64,000 nt of DNA from Gambelia wislizenii (lineage: Eukaryota > Chordata > Lepidosauria > Squamata > Crotaphytidae). Location: contig JAUMIR010000005.1 in NCBI GenBank assembly GCA_030847615.1, positions 211,714,645 to 211,778,644 of the forward strand. Direction: 5' to 3'. Each line of letters opens with the position of its first letter. Within the stretch, counting starts at the first letter, position 1. A program made the translations under genes and the position numbers. This document shows, in pieces, positions 1 to 10,289 of the stretch. The notes beneath the pieces are model-generated. The model saw only the letters and a program-made list of their open reading frames with translations. It was not told the DNA's origin and ran no database searches.

Positions 1-829
1 CAGCTGGTGCCAAGATTCTTCTGCTGAAATGTAAGCTATATAAAATCTTTACTATAATGATTATCTTGAGAGCAGCATTCACTTTAAACACTCTCTCATA
101 AAACTTACTAATGCTCTTCATTTGATTATCTTTTAAAGTCTAAACAGTGTGTGAGGCACAAACAACTGGAAAGAATAACACATATTTGCATAATGTCACC
201 AATTTTCTTTTCAAATAATCTAGGTTATCTCAATTGCAGAATACTTTTAACCTTTTATAGATCATCATAACCCATTGAAGACACTTTTCTTTTCATATGA
301 GGCATTCACTGCATAGCCCACCACTCCCGTTAAGAAACCTACATTTGTGCTTAATTAAAAAAATAAAAACTACATTTTTGCTTACTTGTGATCTGATCTT
401 GTGGTTATCTGCCAGAATGAGATACCTTTCAAAGCTCACAGTTCTAGGTTACAAAAACATCTGTAAATAAAATATGGCTATATACTCATTCCAGGTCAGG
501 TTTATACCATGTTGTATATATCGATATGATGCAACCCAGGAATAAATTCAATTTAAAACATTCCACTGGGGGCTATATCACTTTTGAACAGAGGTGTAAT
601 GATACATGCAGGCACACTCACACACAAACAAAAGATGTGGAGGGGACTGACTGAACTTATTCTTTGGGACTATGAACATTTCTCCATAAATAGCATGGAT
701 AGCCTATGAAGTCCCTAAAGCTCTTTCCAGATGACAGTTATGAGGATCCCATTTCATTGCATTTCTCTTAATCCCATCTGCATCTTCATTCACATTCCAT
801 ATTTTGCCCATATTCAGTTGCAAGACTTG
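1..829. other. AT-rich DNA, no gene recognised
   Basis: No convincing ORF, RNA gene or repeat family was recognised here. It is AT-rich with many stop codons in all frames and is probably old intergenic or intronic sequence. Confidence 0.5.
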
Positions 830-912
830 GGGCTCAGATTCACGGTAGAATTTATTGTGTAAAATAGTGCATTAAGTCACTATTGCAGCAGTGTTTATTT
901 GTTTCCACAATG

Positions 913-2187
913 GATTTTCCTTGGTTTCTTTCTGGCTGTGATGTAGTGTTCTGGAATAGTTTCTTTCTGACATTTCGTCTGCATCTGTGCCTGGCATCTT
1001 CAGAGAATGGTTGGATAGGAGTGTATGTGGAGTTTATATGCTGTGAGCCGCTGTTGGGGAGTATATGTAAATTTGTGTAATTAAATTCAAAATGACCTGG
1101 ATAGACTGGAGAGCTGGGCCAAAGCTAACAAAATGAAATTAAATACGGAGAAATGTAAGGTACTGCACTTAGGGCAGAAAAATGAAATGCATAGATACAG
1201 GATGGGGGAGACCTAGCTGATCGAGACTACATGCAAAAGGGATCTAGGAGGCCTAGTAGACCACAAGTTGAACATGAGTCAACAGTGTGATGAGGCAGCT
1301 AAAAAGGCCAATGCAATTTGGAGCAGCATCAATAGAAGTATAGTGTCTAGATCAAGGGAAGTAATTAGTGCCACTCTATTCTGCCTTGGTCAGACCTCAC
1401 CTAGAATACTGTGTCCAGTTCTGGGCACCACAGTTCAAAAAGGTTAGTGACAAATTGGAATGTGTCCAGAGAAGAGCGACTAAAATGGTGAAAGGTCTGG
1501 AAACCATGCCTTATGAGGAGAGATTTAGGGAGCTGGGCATGTTTAGCCTGGAAAAAAGATGGTTAAGGGGCAATATGATAGCCCTGTTTAAGTATTTGAA
1601 AGGGTGTCACATTGAGGATGGAGCAAGCTTGTTTTCTGCTGCTCCAGAGACTAGAACACGGAGCAATGGATGCAAGCTCCAGGAACAGAGATTCCACCTC
1701 AACATTAGGAGGAACTTTCTGACAGTAAGAGCTGTTTGGCAGTGGAACACACTCCCTCAGAGCATGGTGGGGTCTCTTCCTTGGAGGTCTTTAAACAGAG
1801 GCTGGGTGGCCATCTGTCGGGGATGCTTTGATCATGATTTCCTGCATGGCAGGGGGTTGGACTGGATGGCCCTTGTGGTCTCTTCCAACTCTACAACTCT
1901 ATGATTCTATGAAATGCAAGGCTTGTTAGTTCCTGTTTGGCTAATGGTTGGTTGATGGCCCATTATCTGCTGGAACTCCCCCTGTTCCTGGATGGAATTC
2001 CTTTGTAAGTGTTGAGTTTTGATTCTATTGTTCTTCAAAACTGGGAGCCAGATTTTGTTTACTTTTAAGGTTTCTTCTTTCCTGTTGATGTTGTCCAGGT
2101 GTTTGTGTATTTCAATAGCTTCTCTGTGCAGTCTGACATGATAGTTGTTGGCCTGGTCCAGAATTTCTGTGTTTTTAAGTGCATTTT
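913..2187 (-). mobile_element. Penelope-like element 3' part, interrupted by CR1
   Basis: On the minus strand, 2187-1915 encodes the C-terminal stretch of a Penelope-like protein (blocks such as HVRLHREAIEIHKH and NRKEETLKVNK), matching what I recall of the GIY-YIG endonuclease end of vertebrate Penelope/Poseidon elements. After a stop near 1918 the 3' flank resumes at 1082-913 and carries the motif GAAGATGCCAGGCACAGATG followed by GACGAAATGTCAG, a typical squamate and turtle Penelope terminal motif. A plus-strand CR1 fragment (1086-1914) lies between these pieces. The flanking CACAATG duplication (906-912, 2188-2194) marks insertion into the family A transposon. The RT domain is absent (5' truncation). 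Confidence 0.75.
1086..1914 (+). mobile_element. CR1 LINE 3' end
   Basis: Encodes the C-terminal end of CR1 ORF2: the ORF at 1368-1904 contains [28 protein letters not shown] and [13 protein letters not shown], a conserved post-RT region of CR1 ORF2p. The 3' end has the family-typical CAACTCTACAACTCTATGAT followed by TCTATGA. The upstream part (1086-1367) encodes the segment after the RT catalytic motif but is broken by stops. 5' truncated, as most CR1 copies are. It sits inside the Penelope-like element, so it is the youngest insertion in this nest. Confidence 0.93.
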
Positions 2188-2498
2188 CACAATGCATTTG
2201 CAATATCACTGGCATTGGGAGCTATCTGAGTTTGAAGTTCACATGGAGCATGCCCATTGAGAAAAGATGGTGGCCGTGAGTGAATTATGTGCCCCAAAAG
2301 CTCCCTCCATTCCCCCCCCTTTTTTCCCCCTTGTTAAATGAGACACTCAGAAGAGCGATCATATGCTTAAACAAAATGTGTGGTTTTTTGCTCTGCCAGT
2401 TGAAAATAGTGCACAATTGCTTCCATGAAAAGCAATAATGGTGGCTCCAGCTGCTTTGTTGCTGGCAAGCCCACCCCTACACATGTCCAACCAATCAG

Positions 2499-2561
2499 GT
2501 TAAACAGAGGCTGGGTGGCCATCTGTCAGGGATGCTTTGATCATGATTTCCTGTGTGGCAG
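2499..2561 (+). mobile_element. Short CR1 3' scrap
   Basis: About 60 bp beginning TTAAACAGAGGCTGGGTGGC and running to TTTCCTGTGTGGCAGGGG match the extreme 3' coding end of the CR1 copies at 1794-1856 and 43630-43710. It lies exactly between the truncated family A transposon and the first recognisable DIRS-type gag codons, so it marks a rearrangement or a very short insertion. Confidence 0.75.
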
Positions 2562-2817
2562 GGGAGAAGGGGGAGGCAGCCAAGAACAAGGATGCCAACG
2601 TGCAGACTAAACGTGAGTTGGTGGATGCCAAGTCCAAGGAGGACCCAACAGGTAGTCACTTGGTTAGGAAGGTGCACTCCAAGATCTTGAGGGGTTATTA
2701 TGTGGATGTTTTTTCACTGGCTCTTCCCTTGGGTGAGGAGTCCAGGCCATAGAAAGGGGACAAAAAAGAAGGGGAGAAAATGAAATAGGAAGTGGAGTGC
2801 ACCTTCTCCAAGTGGCT

Positions 2818-2834
2818 AGGGGGCGCTGTGTTGA
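2818..2834. repeat. Target-site duplication, 5' copy, of the L1
   Basis: AGGGGGCGCTGTGTTGA here matches AGGGGGATGCTGTGTTCA at 8764-8781 with a few differences. The two copies bracket the L1 exactly, and joining the flanks across one copy restores the gag-like reading. Confidence 0.8.
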
Positions 2835-3280
2835 GGGGAGGAGCCAAGCTTCAATGGCGTAGGAAGCAATTCCCAGGACGGGTGCTCAAGGTAATGGAAT
2901 TAAATGAATAATTTCCCCTCAAAAAGGCATGAGGAGAGCTTTTGAGGGAAGATTTATGGCTGTGAATCACTAAGGAATCTTAATAGAAGAGAAAACTGCA
3001 GTTCAAAGAAGCCTAAAGTAAACAAATAGTTACTTTTGGTTTTGCCCGATATTGGAGCTGCCTCCAACATAACTAAAAAGAACATTCTGCTAATAAATCA
3101 CTAAGGCTGGAGAAAGCAGCGAACAATTGTAGGCAAATGAAAAGGATGATTTAACAGGAGAAGGAATAATTGATCTAACTGGAGAATAAGTGGAAAGATT
3201 TTTTAAAAATAAGTGGTGGAGGAAGGAGGGGCCATGCACAGAAGGGGAGGAATGAAAGTTTGGAGTGTTTTGATTTTCTT

Positions 3281-4349
3281 ATGTCTAAAAAAGAAGAAAT
3301 ATTGCAGGAAAAAGTTGGTTGAGGCCACAAACATTAGATAAACCATCGGATAGATCTCATAAGAGATTAGAAAGAATATCTCCGGAAGTACAGAATAACA
3401 AGGGTGAACCAGAAGGACTAAGCATGGAAAAAGAAACTAGCCCTCCTTTAGCTGCCTCAGCCCCAGATCCTCTACCCCCAAGGGGGAGGGAAAGAAGGGG
3501 AGAAAGCACAGAGGATATTAAAACTCATATGGATTCTCTCTTTACAAAAATGATGACAGAATTTAGAGAAGATAAAAAGAGAATGTTTTCAGAGTTTGCA
3601 AGCATAAGAGAAGAAATGCAGAAGGAGAGGAAGAGATCTGAAGAAAGATTTGTGGAAATGAGTACAAAAATACAAGGAATACAAGGAGATATTCTTAATA
3701 TAGTAAAAGAGAACAAAGAAATAATTAAAACCCAAACACTTCAAAGCAGTCAGATCCAGGACAATATGAAGAAAATCACAGATATGGGGGGAAATTGATA
3801 TACATGCAAGATTATCAACGCAGGAATAATTTTAGAATAAGGTTCCTGCCAGAATCAGTGGGGAAAGATCAAGGATTTAATCTGAAATCTGAAGTGTTGA
3901 AATGGCTACAACAAGTGACCCCAGCTGTGAAATGGAGAGACGAGGACATTGAGCGGATCCATAGAGAACTGACAGGAAGGAAAAGTATTTTGCCAAGAGA
4001 TGTTATTGTTAGAGTTATTAATTACAATAACAAGGAGGAATTGATGAGAACAGTCAAGAAACATCCAGAGAGACTGAAGTATGGAGATGTAAGGGTGGAA
4101 TTATATAATGACTACTGTCCACAAAGAGTAATTTGGAGAAAACTGATGAAGCCTTATATTGCTACTCTTTTGAAAGCTGATATAAAATATGCTTGGGGAT
4201 ACCCAGTGTTTTTAAAATTTGAATGGACAGGAAAAAGATATAGAATGGAAACACCAGAAGAAGGACTGTGACTGTTGGAGGAGTTGGGAGTACATAAGAA
4301 GGAATATGGAGCTGATGGAAGAGCAGACAGTGGAGGAGGAAAAGTTTAG
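3281..4349 (+). pseudogene. L1 ORF1p (RNA-binding chaperone), frameshifted
   Basis: L1 ORF1p trimerises through a coiled coil and coats L1 RNA. Here a probable start at 3281 (ATGTCTAAAAAAGAAGAAAT) is followed by an early frameshift or stop. The ORF from 3319 to 3798 has a long charged coiled coil (for example EMQKERKRSEERFVEM). A frameshift near 3790, in a run of G, moves to the next frame, where 3795-4271 encodes the RRM and C-terminal domain: RRNNFRIRFLPESVG, DIERIHRELTGRKS, LPRDVIVRVINYNNKEEL. A stop at 4269-4271 (EEGL) lies inside what should be the C-terminal tail, which continues as LLEELGVHKKEYG to about 4349. Domain order is standard for L1. Confidence 0.88.
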
Positions 4350-4668
4350 ACAGATGATGAAAGCAGAAGGAAGGAGAAAAAAATTACAGGGGGGAAAAAA
4401 AGAGGGGAAATGTTTTTATTTTTTTATTTTTATGAGCACTCAGGGGGAGGGAGTTGTTCTGGGTCATTGGATAATCTCTTCGCCACTCCTCACCTGGAAA
4501 ATCTAGGGGGGTCATGAGCAGGGCATTTTGCCTTGGGAAGACAAGGTGGGGAGGTAAAAAAGGGAAAGGGGGAAGGGAATGGGGAAGAATTGGGAAGGGG
4601 TGGGTATGGGGAAGGGAGGTCACTTTTTGGAGCCAGAAGATCTTATAGAAAATGTAATAAGGAATCTA

Positions 4669-7600
4669 ATGGTTAATAAATTAAAGATATCAACCTTAAA
4701 TGTTCATGGCCTTGGCACGGTAATAAAATGAAAAATGATTGAAGCATTATTGAAGAAGGATCAAGCGGATATAATATTTTTGCAAGAGACACATCAAAAA
4801 AGGGAAGGAGTAAATGAATTGAAATTGAATTGGGTAAGAGTTTATGAAAAAGCATATGGGAAATCAAAAGCTAGAGGGGTAGCAATATTAATAGCGAAAA
4901 TGTAATTTTGTCATTAAAAAGGTGAAAAAAGATGAAAATGGTAGATACATTATAATGCAAGGTGAAATGGGAGAAGATAAATATGTTCTAATGAATGTAT
5001 ATGCTCCAAATGAAAAACAAGAGGAATTTTATGAGAAAGTATTTAAAGAAATGGAGAATATGCAAGAACAAAATATTGTTGTAGCAGGAGATTTTAACAT
5101 GCAAATGGAAAGAATAAAAGATAAATCAAATTATTCATTAAGGGATAAATATGATAATATTACAAATTTAAATAAAATAATAAAAAGAAAGGGATTGAAA
5201 GATGTGTGGGGATTGGTAAAGGGAGATGAAAGGAAATATACATACTTTTCAATGGTACATAAGAGTTATTCAAGAATTGATTATATTTTTGTATCAAAAA
5301 AATTGATTGATAAAATCATACATTCAGAGATAGAAAATATAAAAGTAACAGACCATGCCTTGGTCAATGTGGAGTTCCTAATGAAGAGAGATTATGAACA
5401 GGTGAAAAGGTGGAGGTTGAATACAAAGATTTTAAATTACAGAGAAATAGTAGAAAAATAGTAGAAAAAAATGAGCATGAGTGGCAAGAATTATGGGAAT
5501 TAAATGATAAAGAAGTATCAAAAGGAATTTTGTGGGATACTATGAAAGCTGTGACAAGGGGGATATGCATAAAAGAAACCTTTAACTTAAAAAAAAGGCA
5601 AGAAGGAAGAAAAGGGAAATTAGAAAGGGAAATAGAATTATTGGAAAATAAATATATATTAGACAAGGAAAAACAAACTTATATTGAGTTACGAGCAAAG
5701 AGGGAGGAATGGGATAAAATGGAAGTAGATCAAGTACAGGAAAATTTAATTTATTTGAGAAGGGAGTATTTTGAATTTAGTAATAAAAATTCAAAAATGT
5801 TGGCTAGATCTACACAGAAGAAGACAATGGAAAATGTGATAAATGGGATTAGAGATAAAACAGGTAAAATGTGTAGAACAATGAAAGAAAAACTAACAAT
5901 TTTTGAGGAGTTTTATAAAGACCTGTACCAGTCAGGGAATAAATCAGTGGAACAAATAGAAAAATACGTAGGGGAAAATTGGAAGATTAAAATAGAAGAG
6001 GAAGATAGGGATTTATTAGAAAAACCAATTACGAAAGTGGAAGTAGAGGAAGCAATAAATAATTTAAAAAGTGGGAAAGCTCCAGGAATGGATGGGTTAG
6101 GACCAGATTATTATAAAGTATTTAAAAAGAAGTTAATACCTTAATTATTAGAATTATATAATAATATAATAACGGGAGACAAAGTCCCTCCATCATGGCA
6201 ACAATCATTGATAATATTGATACCAAAGCCAGATAAGGATTTGTTGGACCCTGGATCATACAGGCCTATATCATTGATAAATCAAGATGCAAAGTTATTA
6301 TCAGCAATAATGGCAAAGAGAATGAATAGTTGTATGTATAAATATATATTAAAAGACCAATGTGGATTTGTGAAAGGAAGACAAATGTCAACTTTTATAG
6401 GAAGGGCATTAAATAAAATACATATAACCAGCAAAACAAAAGTAAAAGCAGGGATATTAGCATTAGATATATTTAAAGCATTTGACTGTGTGGAATGGCC
6501 AACATTAAAAATAATTTTAAAAAAATATTGAATGAGTTTGGAATGGGGAAGAGGTTTAGAGGATTAATAGATCAATTGTATTCCCATAACACAGCTATAG
6601 TGTTGGTTAATGATGGAATAACAAGAGAAATAAAAATAACGAGAGGAACAAGACAAGGTTTCCCACTTTCTCCAATATTGTTTGCAATGGTAATAGAAAT
6701 TCTAGCAAATGTGATAAGAAATGATAATAGTATAGAAGGAATTGGAGTAGAAACAAAAGATAAGATAAGCTTGTTTGCTGACGATACATTGCTAACAATT
6801 AAGGAATTGATTAACGGAATAGAAAAAAATAAAGAACATTTAAAAGTATTTGGGGAGATGACAGGCTTACAGGATAATTGGAACAAATCAGATATGATGT
6901 TGTTTAACTATACTAAGGAAGAAGAAAATATATTCGTAAAAGAGAAAGAAATAGAAGTAAGATTAAAAAGTAATATTAAGTATTTAGGAATAAATATTAC
7001 AAAAGATTTAAAAGAACTAGAAGAGAAAAATATTATGGTACTAAGGAAAGAAATGGAAAAGAATTTGGAAGAATATAAAAATATTCAACTATCATGGTTT
7101 GGAAGAGTAGCTTTAGTTAAAATGAAAATATTACCTAAACTAATTTTTTTGTTTAGAATGTTACCAATAAAAATATCAGAAGTAGAACTGAAAAAATGCC
7201 AAAATATGTTGAAAAAATATTGTAATGGAGGGAAAAGGACAAGATTAAATACATTATTTTGGTATATATCACAGAAGGAGGGAAGACTTGGTCTTCCCAA
7301 AATAAAAGGATATTATGAAGCTAATCAATTGAGATATGTTATAGAAGGAATTGTAGGATGGGGGGGGTTAGAATGGTTAGAGATAGAAATAGGGAGAATA
7401 GAAAAGAGAATATGGAACATATTTTTTGATAATTTTACAAAAAAGGAAATTAAAGGAATTGAGAACCCATTTCTGCAAAATATATGGGAAATATGGTATA
7501 AATATAAGGGAGAATTTTTTCCTATTGATTCAGTATTAACACAGGTTATAATGGGAAAAAAATTCCCAAATCATTTGAAGGAAAAAATGGGAAAGTAATT

Positions 7601-8572
7601 AAAGAAAAGAGGACTAGACAAAATAGAGGGATTGATAGGATGGATGAATGAGAAAGGGAGTATAAGAGAGAAATTATGTGGAATGAAAATTTCATGGTTT
7701 AATTGTATACAGTTAGAACAATGGATTAAAAATTGGAAAAAGAATCATAAAGAAACAAGGGAATTTACAAAATTTGAAAATTTGGTAAAAAAAGGTGAAA
7801 AGAGGGTAATGAAATGATAATGAAAGTTTGAAAGGTATTACAAGTGAATTATATAAAATAGTGATAAAAAAATAAGGATAAAAAAGACAAAGGGGAATAT
7901 TTAAGGAGAATATGGGAGGAAGATTTGAAACAAAAAATTGGATATCATGAATGGGATAAGATATGGAAACAAAGACATCTAAAAATATGTCAATACGGAT
8001 AAAAGAAAATTATTATAAAATAATATGGAGATGGTATTTGACACCAGCAAGTGCATAATATAGATAAGAATAACTCTAAATATTGTTGGAGAGGTTGTCA
8101 AGAAATAGGTACATATATGCATATGTGGTGGAATTGTAAATTTGTACAGCAGTTTTGGGAAATGTTATTTATAGAAATAGAGAATATTCTGAATAAAAAT
8201 ATAGAAAGGAAACCGAGCATAGCATTGATGTCAATTTATAATGGAGAGAATGGGAACCAAGCAGAAAAGGATTTAATAACAAATTTATTAACGGCAGCAA
8301 GATTAATTATAGCAAGACATTGGAAAATGCAAATAAATGTACAAGTGGAGGAGTGGTATAAAGAAGATTGGAAAATGGCAATAAACGATAAATTAACATG
8401 TAGAATTAAAGTAAGAAGAGGAAGTTGGAAAGAAAGTGATTTTGATAAAATTTGGAAAATATTTATTAAAAAAGTATTACAGACAAAAGATGGGAGGTTA
8501 CCTCCACGAGAAGAAATGAGATTCTGGAAAGATTGGGTAAAGGATAATGGCCCTGGTAAGGGGGGGCACTGA
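4669..8572 (+). pseudogene. L1 ORF2p (endonuclease, reverse transcriptase, Cys domain), broken
   Basis: ORF2p nicks the target and reverse transcribes L1 RNA. The start at 4669 opens into the APE-type endonuclease: LNVHGLG, IIFLQETHQ, NVYAPNE, AGDFNMQ, SRIDYIFVS, TDHALV. The RT domain follows: SGKAPGMDGLGPDYY, SYRPISLINQDAK, ALDIFKAFDCVEW, TRGTRQGFPLSPILF, and the catalytic FADD at 6774-6785, intact. The C-terminal Cys motif is at 8084-8137 (C-X3-C-X7-H-X4-C). Breaks: a stop at about 4729 (likely CGA to TGA), frameshifts near 4903 and 5450, a stop at 6142, a frameshift near 6520 and stops between 7598 and 8050. All key residues I can see are present, so inactivation is by scattered point changes. 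Confidence 0.92.
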
Positions 8573-8763
8573 GGTGGGGGGGGTAGGGGAATTACTATTT
8601 TTGAATAGAATTATAGTAAAGAATCTATGTTAACTTTTGAAATTAGTTAATAGAAAAATTGTGATGTTTATCGTAATGTTATGTGTTATACTAACTAAGT
8701 ATTGATTGGATAATATAATGTATGTTTATAAAATTAATAAAAATATATTTTGAAAAAGACAAG

Positions 8764-8781
8764 AGGGGGATGCTGTGTTCA
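8764..8781. repeat. Target-site duplication, 3' copy, of the L1
   Basis: This is the partner of 2818-2834, directly after the A-rich L1 tail. Gag-like coding resumes immediately downstream. Confidence 0.8.
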
Positions 8782-9276
8782 TGGGGGGGTGGCAATGGTG
8801 TTCCCGGAGCATGGTTGGCATCTGATCAACCACACACGTCAGGTTTTGAAGATCAGGGCAATGGCAGGGGACGCTGCGGCCAACCCGTACAACAAGGAAT
8901 GCAAGAAGAAGGCATCCAGATCGGCCATTCACTGGTGAGACATGATTGACAGTGGGATCTGGCTGGTCACAGCAGGTCCAAAAAGAGGGGGAAAGGGGAG
9001 GTCACCAGGGAACCTAGGAAAAAGGAAGGGAAGAGAATGGTCTGCTGGGAGTACAACAGAGCTAAGTGTACCAGGTATCGCTGTCGTTTTGAGCATACCT
9101 GTGAATTGGGGGGGGGGGTCGCACCCAAATGTATCATGCTCCAGGCACCCGGGGGAAGCCAGTCCTTTGGGAGCTCCCGTCCTTCCTCAACCAGTGCTAA
9201 GAAAGAGGCTGGGTCGGGATCCAATACCAGTCAGGTCGTTGCCAAGTGAAGGAGGTAAAAATAGGGCTGGGGGTGG

Positions 9277-9385
9277 TTGCATGGCCTACACACCTGTGAG
9301 GCTGGAGGCCATGCACCCTCTTCTCAAAGCCTACCCAAACAAGAAGGCAGCAGAGTACTTAGCCGAGAGTAGGGCTGCCTGTTGA
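9277..9385 (+). pseudogene. N-terminal start of DIRS-type pol
   Basis: A short open segment contains AYTPVRLEAMHPLLKAYPNK, then KKAAEYLAE. As I recall, this resembles the N-terminal entry of vertebrate DIRS/Ngaro pol ORFs, upstream of the RT. It ends in tandem stops just before repeat B1, so the catalytic domains have been removed by deletion. Recognition rests on memory of the family, and the segment is very short. Confidence 0.45.
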
Positions 9386-9439
9386 TAGCTGGGTAATGGT
9401 TAGTGGAAGGTGGATCCCATGGGGATCGCCTTTTGTGGA

Positions 9440-9878
9440 GGATGGCATGGGCCCCAATCCGGGTAAGCGGGGAAAAGGGGGGACTCCATCAAGTTCAAGT
9501 TCAAGTTTAAGTTCAAGTTCATGGAGACTCCCCCGTTCCTGATTAACAGCTTGTTTGCAGGGGAGGGGAGAGAGTCGAGCTGGATGGTTCGGCCATGAGC
9601 TCTCCGCTCCAGGAGGAGTTGGTGGCAGCCAACAAAGTGTTGGGCAATGAAGGGATCCAGACCCATGCAATAGTGCCAACCATTTGCAGCCTCTAGCAAG
9701 TTGTGGCCATTATCACCAATTAGCATTTCTATACATTATCCAATCATTATCTTTATACTAACCTGTTCCTAATTCTTTTATGGTTATATTGTATTCAGTA
9801 CAATTTGTTAATAAAACTTGTAGTTGTGTGTGGATGTATTGTGGGATGGGAGCAGGGAATACAGCCTGGATCTGTAAG
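9440..9878 (+). repeat. Direct repeat B1 of DIRS/Ngaro-type element
   Basis: Starts GATGGCATGGGCCCCAATCC and ends near GATGGGAGCAGGGAATAC. It is closely similar to 10290-10742 along its whole length, except for an indel of about 20 bp near 9640. It contains an AAGTTC hexamer run between two G- and C-rich arms that can pair (9477-9489 with 9521-9534), and a polyadenylation-type AATAAAA at about 9811. It matches the expected position of repeat B1 after the coding region. Confidence 0.8.
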
Positions 9879-10289
9879 GGGGCTTACCGGCTAGGTGGTC
9901 GGGCCTCTTTGTGGCCCGGCCGGTGCTCCCGTGGTCTCATTCCTCCCCCCCCCATTTCTGGGTGGCCACCCTGCAACCGCATGGCCAGCGAGGGGGCTGC
10001 CATGCTGGTCCATCTCCTTCCCGTACGCCCCCGCAGCCGGGAGAGCACGGGAATGGATGGGCCAATTGGAGCAGGCTCACCTCGCCCCAATTGGCCTGTG
10101 GAGCCAGAGTGGGGAGGGACATCCGTCCGCATTTTTGGCATGACCAGATGATGCACAGGCCTGCAACAGAGCCGGTATATAAGCCGGTTCCCCCATCGCA
10201 GGCTGCACAGTGGCTCCAAGGAGCTGAAGACCCACCCACCCTCCCTGTTATGAATGCTTAGGTTATATCTTTGTTGCAATTTGCGAGGT
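9879..10289 (+). promoter_or_regulatory. Segment A2 with TATA-type core promoter
   Basis: A GC-rich segment between the two B repeats. At 10176-10183 TATATAAG sits in the context GAGCCGGTATATAAGCCGG, and about 25-30 bp downstream lies a plausible initiation region (about 10205-10215). In split-direct-repeat YR elements the A segment carries the promoter and is repeated at the 5' end. The 5' copy is not visible here, so the assignment rests on structure. ORFs that can be drawn across this segment on both strands are by-products of its GC content. Confidence 0.55.

Larger units (their letters stand above)
830..2496 (+). mobile_element. Non-autonomous DNA transposon relic (family A), split by Penelope and CR1
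   Basis: Bases 830-912 and 2188-2496 together align by eye with the uninterrupted copy at 22438-23100: the block around GTGCATTAAGTCACTATT, then the block with AAGATGGTGGCC and AAGCTCCCTCCATTCCCCCC, then the CCAATCAG block. The two halves are separated by a minus-strand Penelope-like insert flanked by CACAATG (906-912 and 2188-2194). The distal end of the element is missing after 2496, where a CR1 scrap and the DIRS-type element begin. There is no transposase ORF. Related copies lie at 13024-13330, 18780-19370, 22438-23100 and probably 54689-55286. Superfamily not determined. Confidence 0.6.
2835..8763 (+). mobile_element. Near-full-length L1 LINE
   Basis: The element starts with GGGGAGGAGCCAAG, reminiscent of the start of L1 5' UTRs, and ends in an A-rich tail with ATTAATAAAAATATATTTTG. 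Order: 5' UTR (2835-3280), ORF1 (3281-about 4349), intergenic spacer, ORF2 (4669-8572) and a short 3' UTR. The 17-18 bp direct repeats at 2818-2834 and 8764-8781 are its target-site duplication. About 5.9 kb is close to full length for L1. Disabling changes are few, so it is fairly young but dead. It is strongly A-rich on the plus strand, as L1 usually is, unlike the surrounding GC-richer DIRS-type element. Confidence 0.93.
2562..9250 (+). pseudogene. DIRS-type gag-like protein, split by L1
   Basis: The first part (2562-2817) reads through blocks such as KILRGYYVDVFSL and, after two stops, ECTFSKWLGG. The L1 follows, and the reading continues at 8764 with VFPEHGWHLINHTRQVLK, NPYNKECKKKASRSAIHW and DMIDSGIWLV. 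Near 9037-9110 a CCCH zinc finger is visible in VCWEYNRAKCTRYRCRFEH (C-X7-C-X4-C-X3-H), a nucleic-acid-binding module expected in this gag type. Frameshifts occur in a G-run at about 8783-8790 and near 9035, and a stop follows SAIHW. It cannot encode a complete protein. Confidence 0.65.

Noticed and set aside
1907..2215. 102-aa minus-strand ORF as a possible host gene
   Set aside because: Its residues match the C-terminal end of Penelope-like proteins and it is flanked by Penelope terminal sequence.
9884..10279. Several overlapping ORFs of 80-131 aa on both strands
   Set aside because: All lie in the GC-rich promoter segment between the B repeats; no frame has a family motif and the ORFs overlap in several frames, as expected from low stop frequency.
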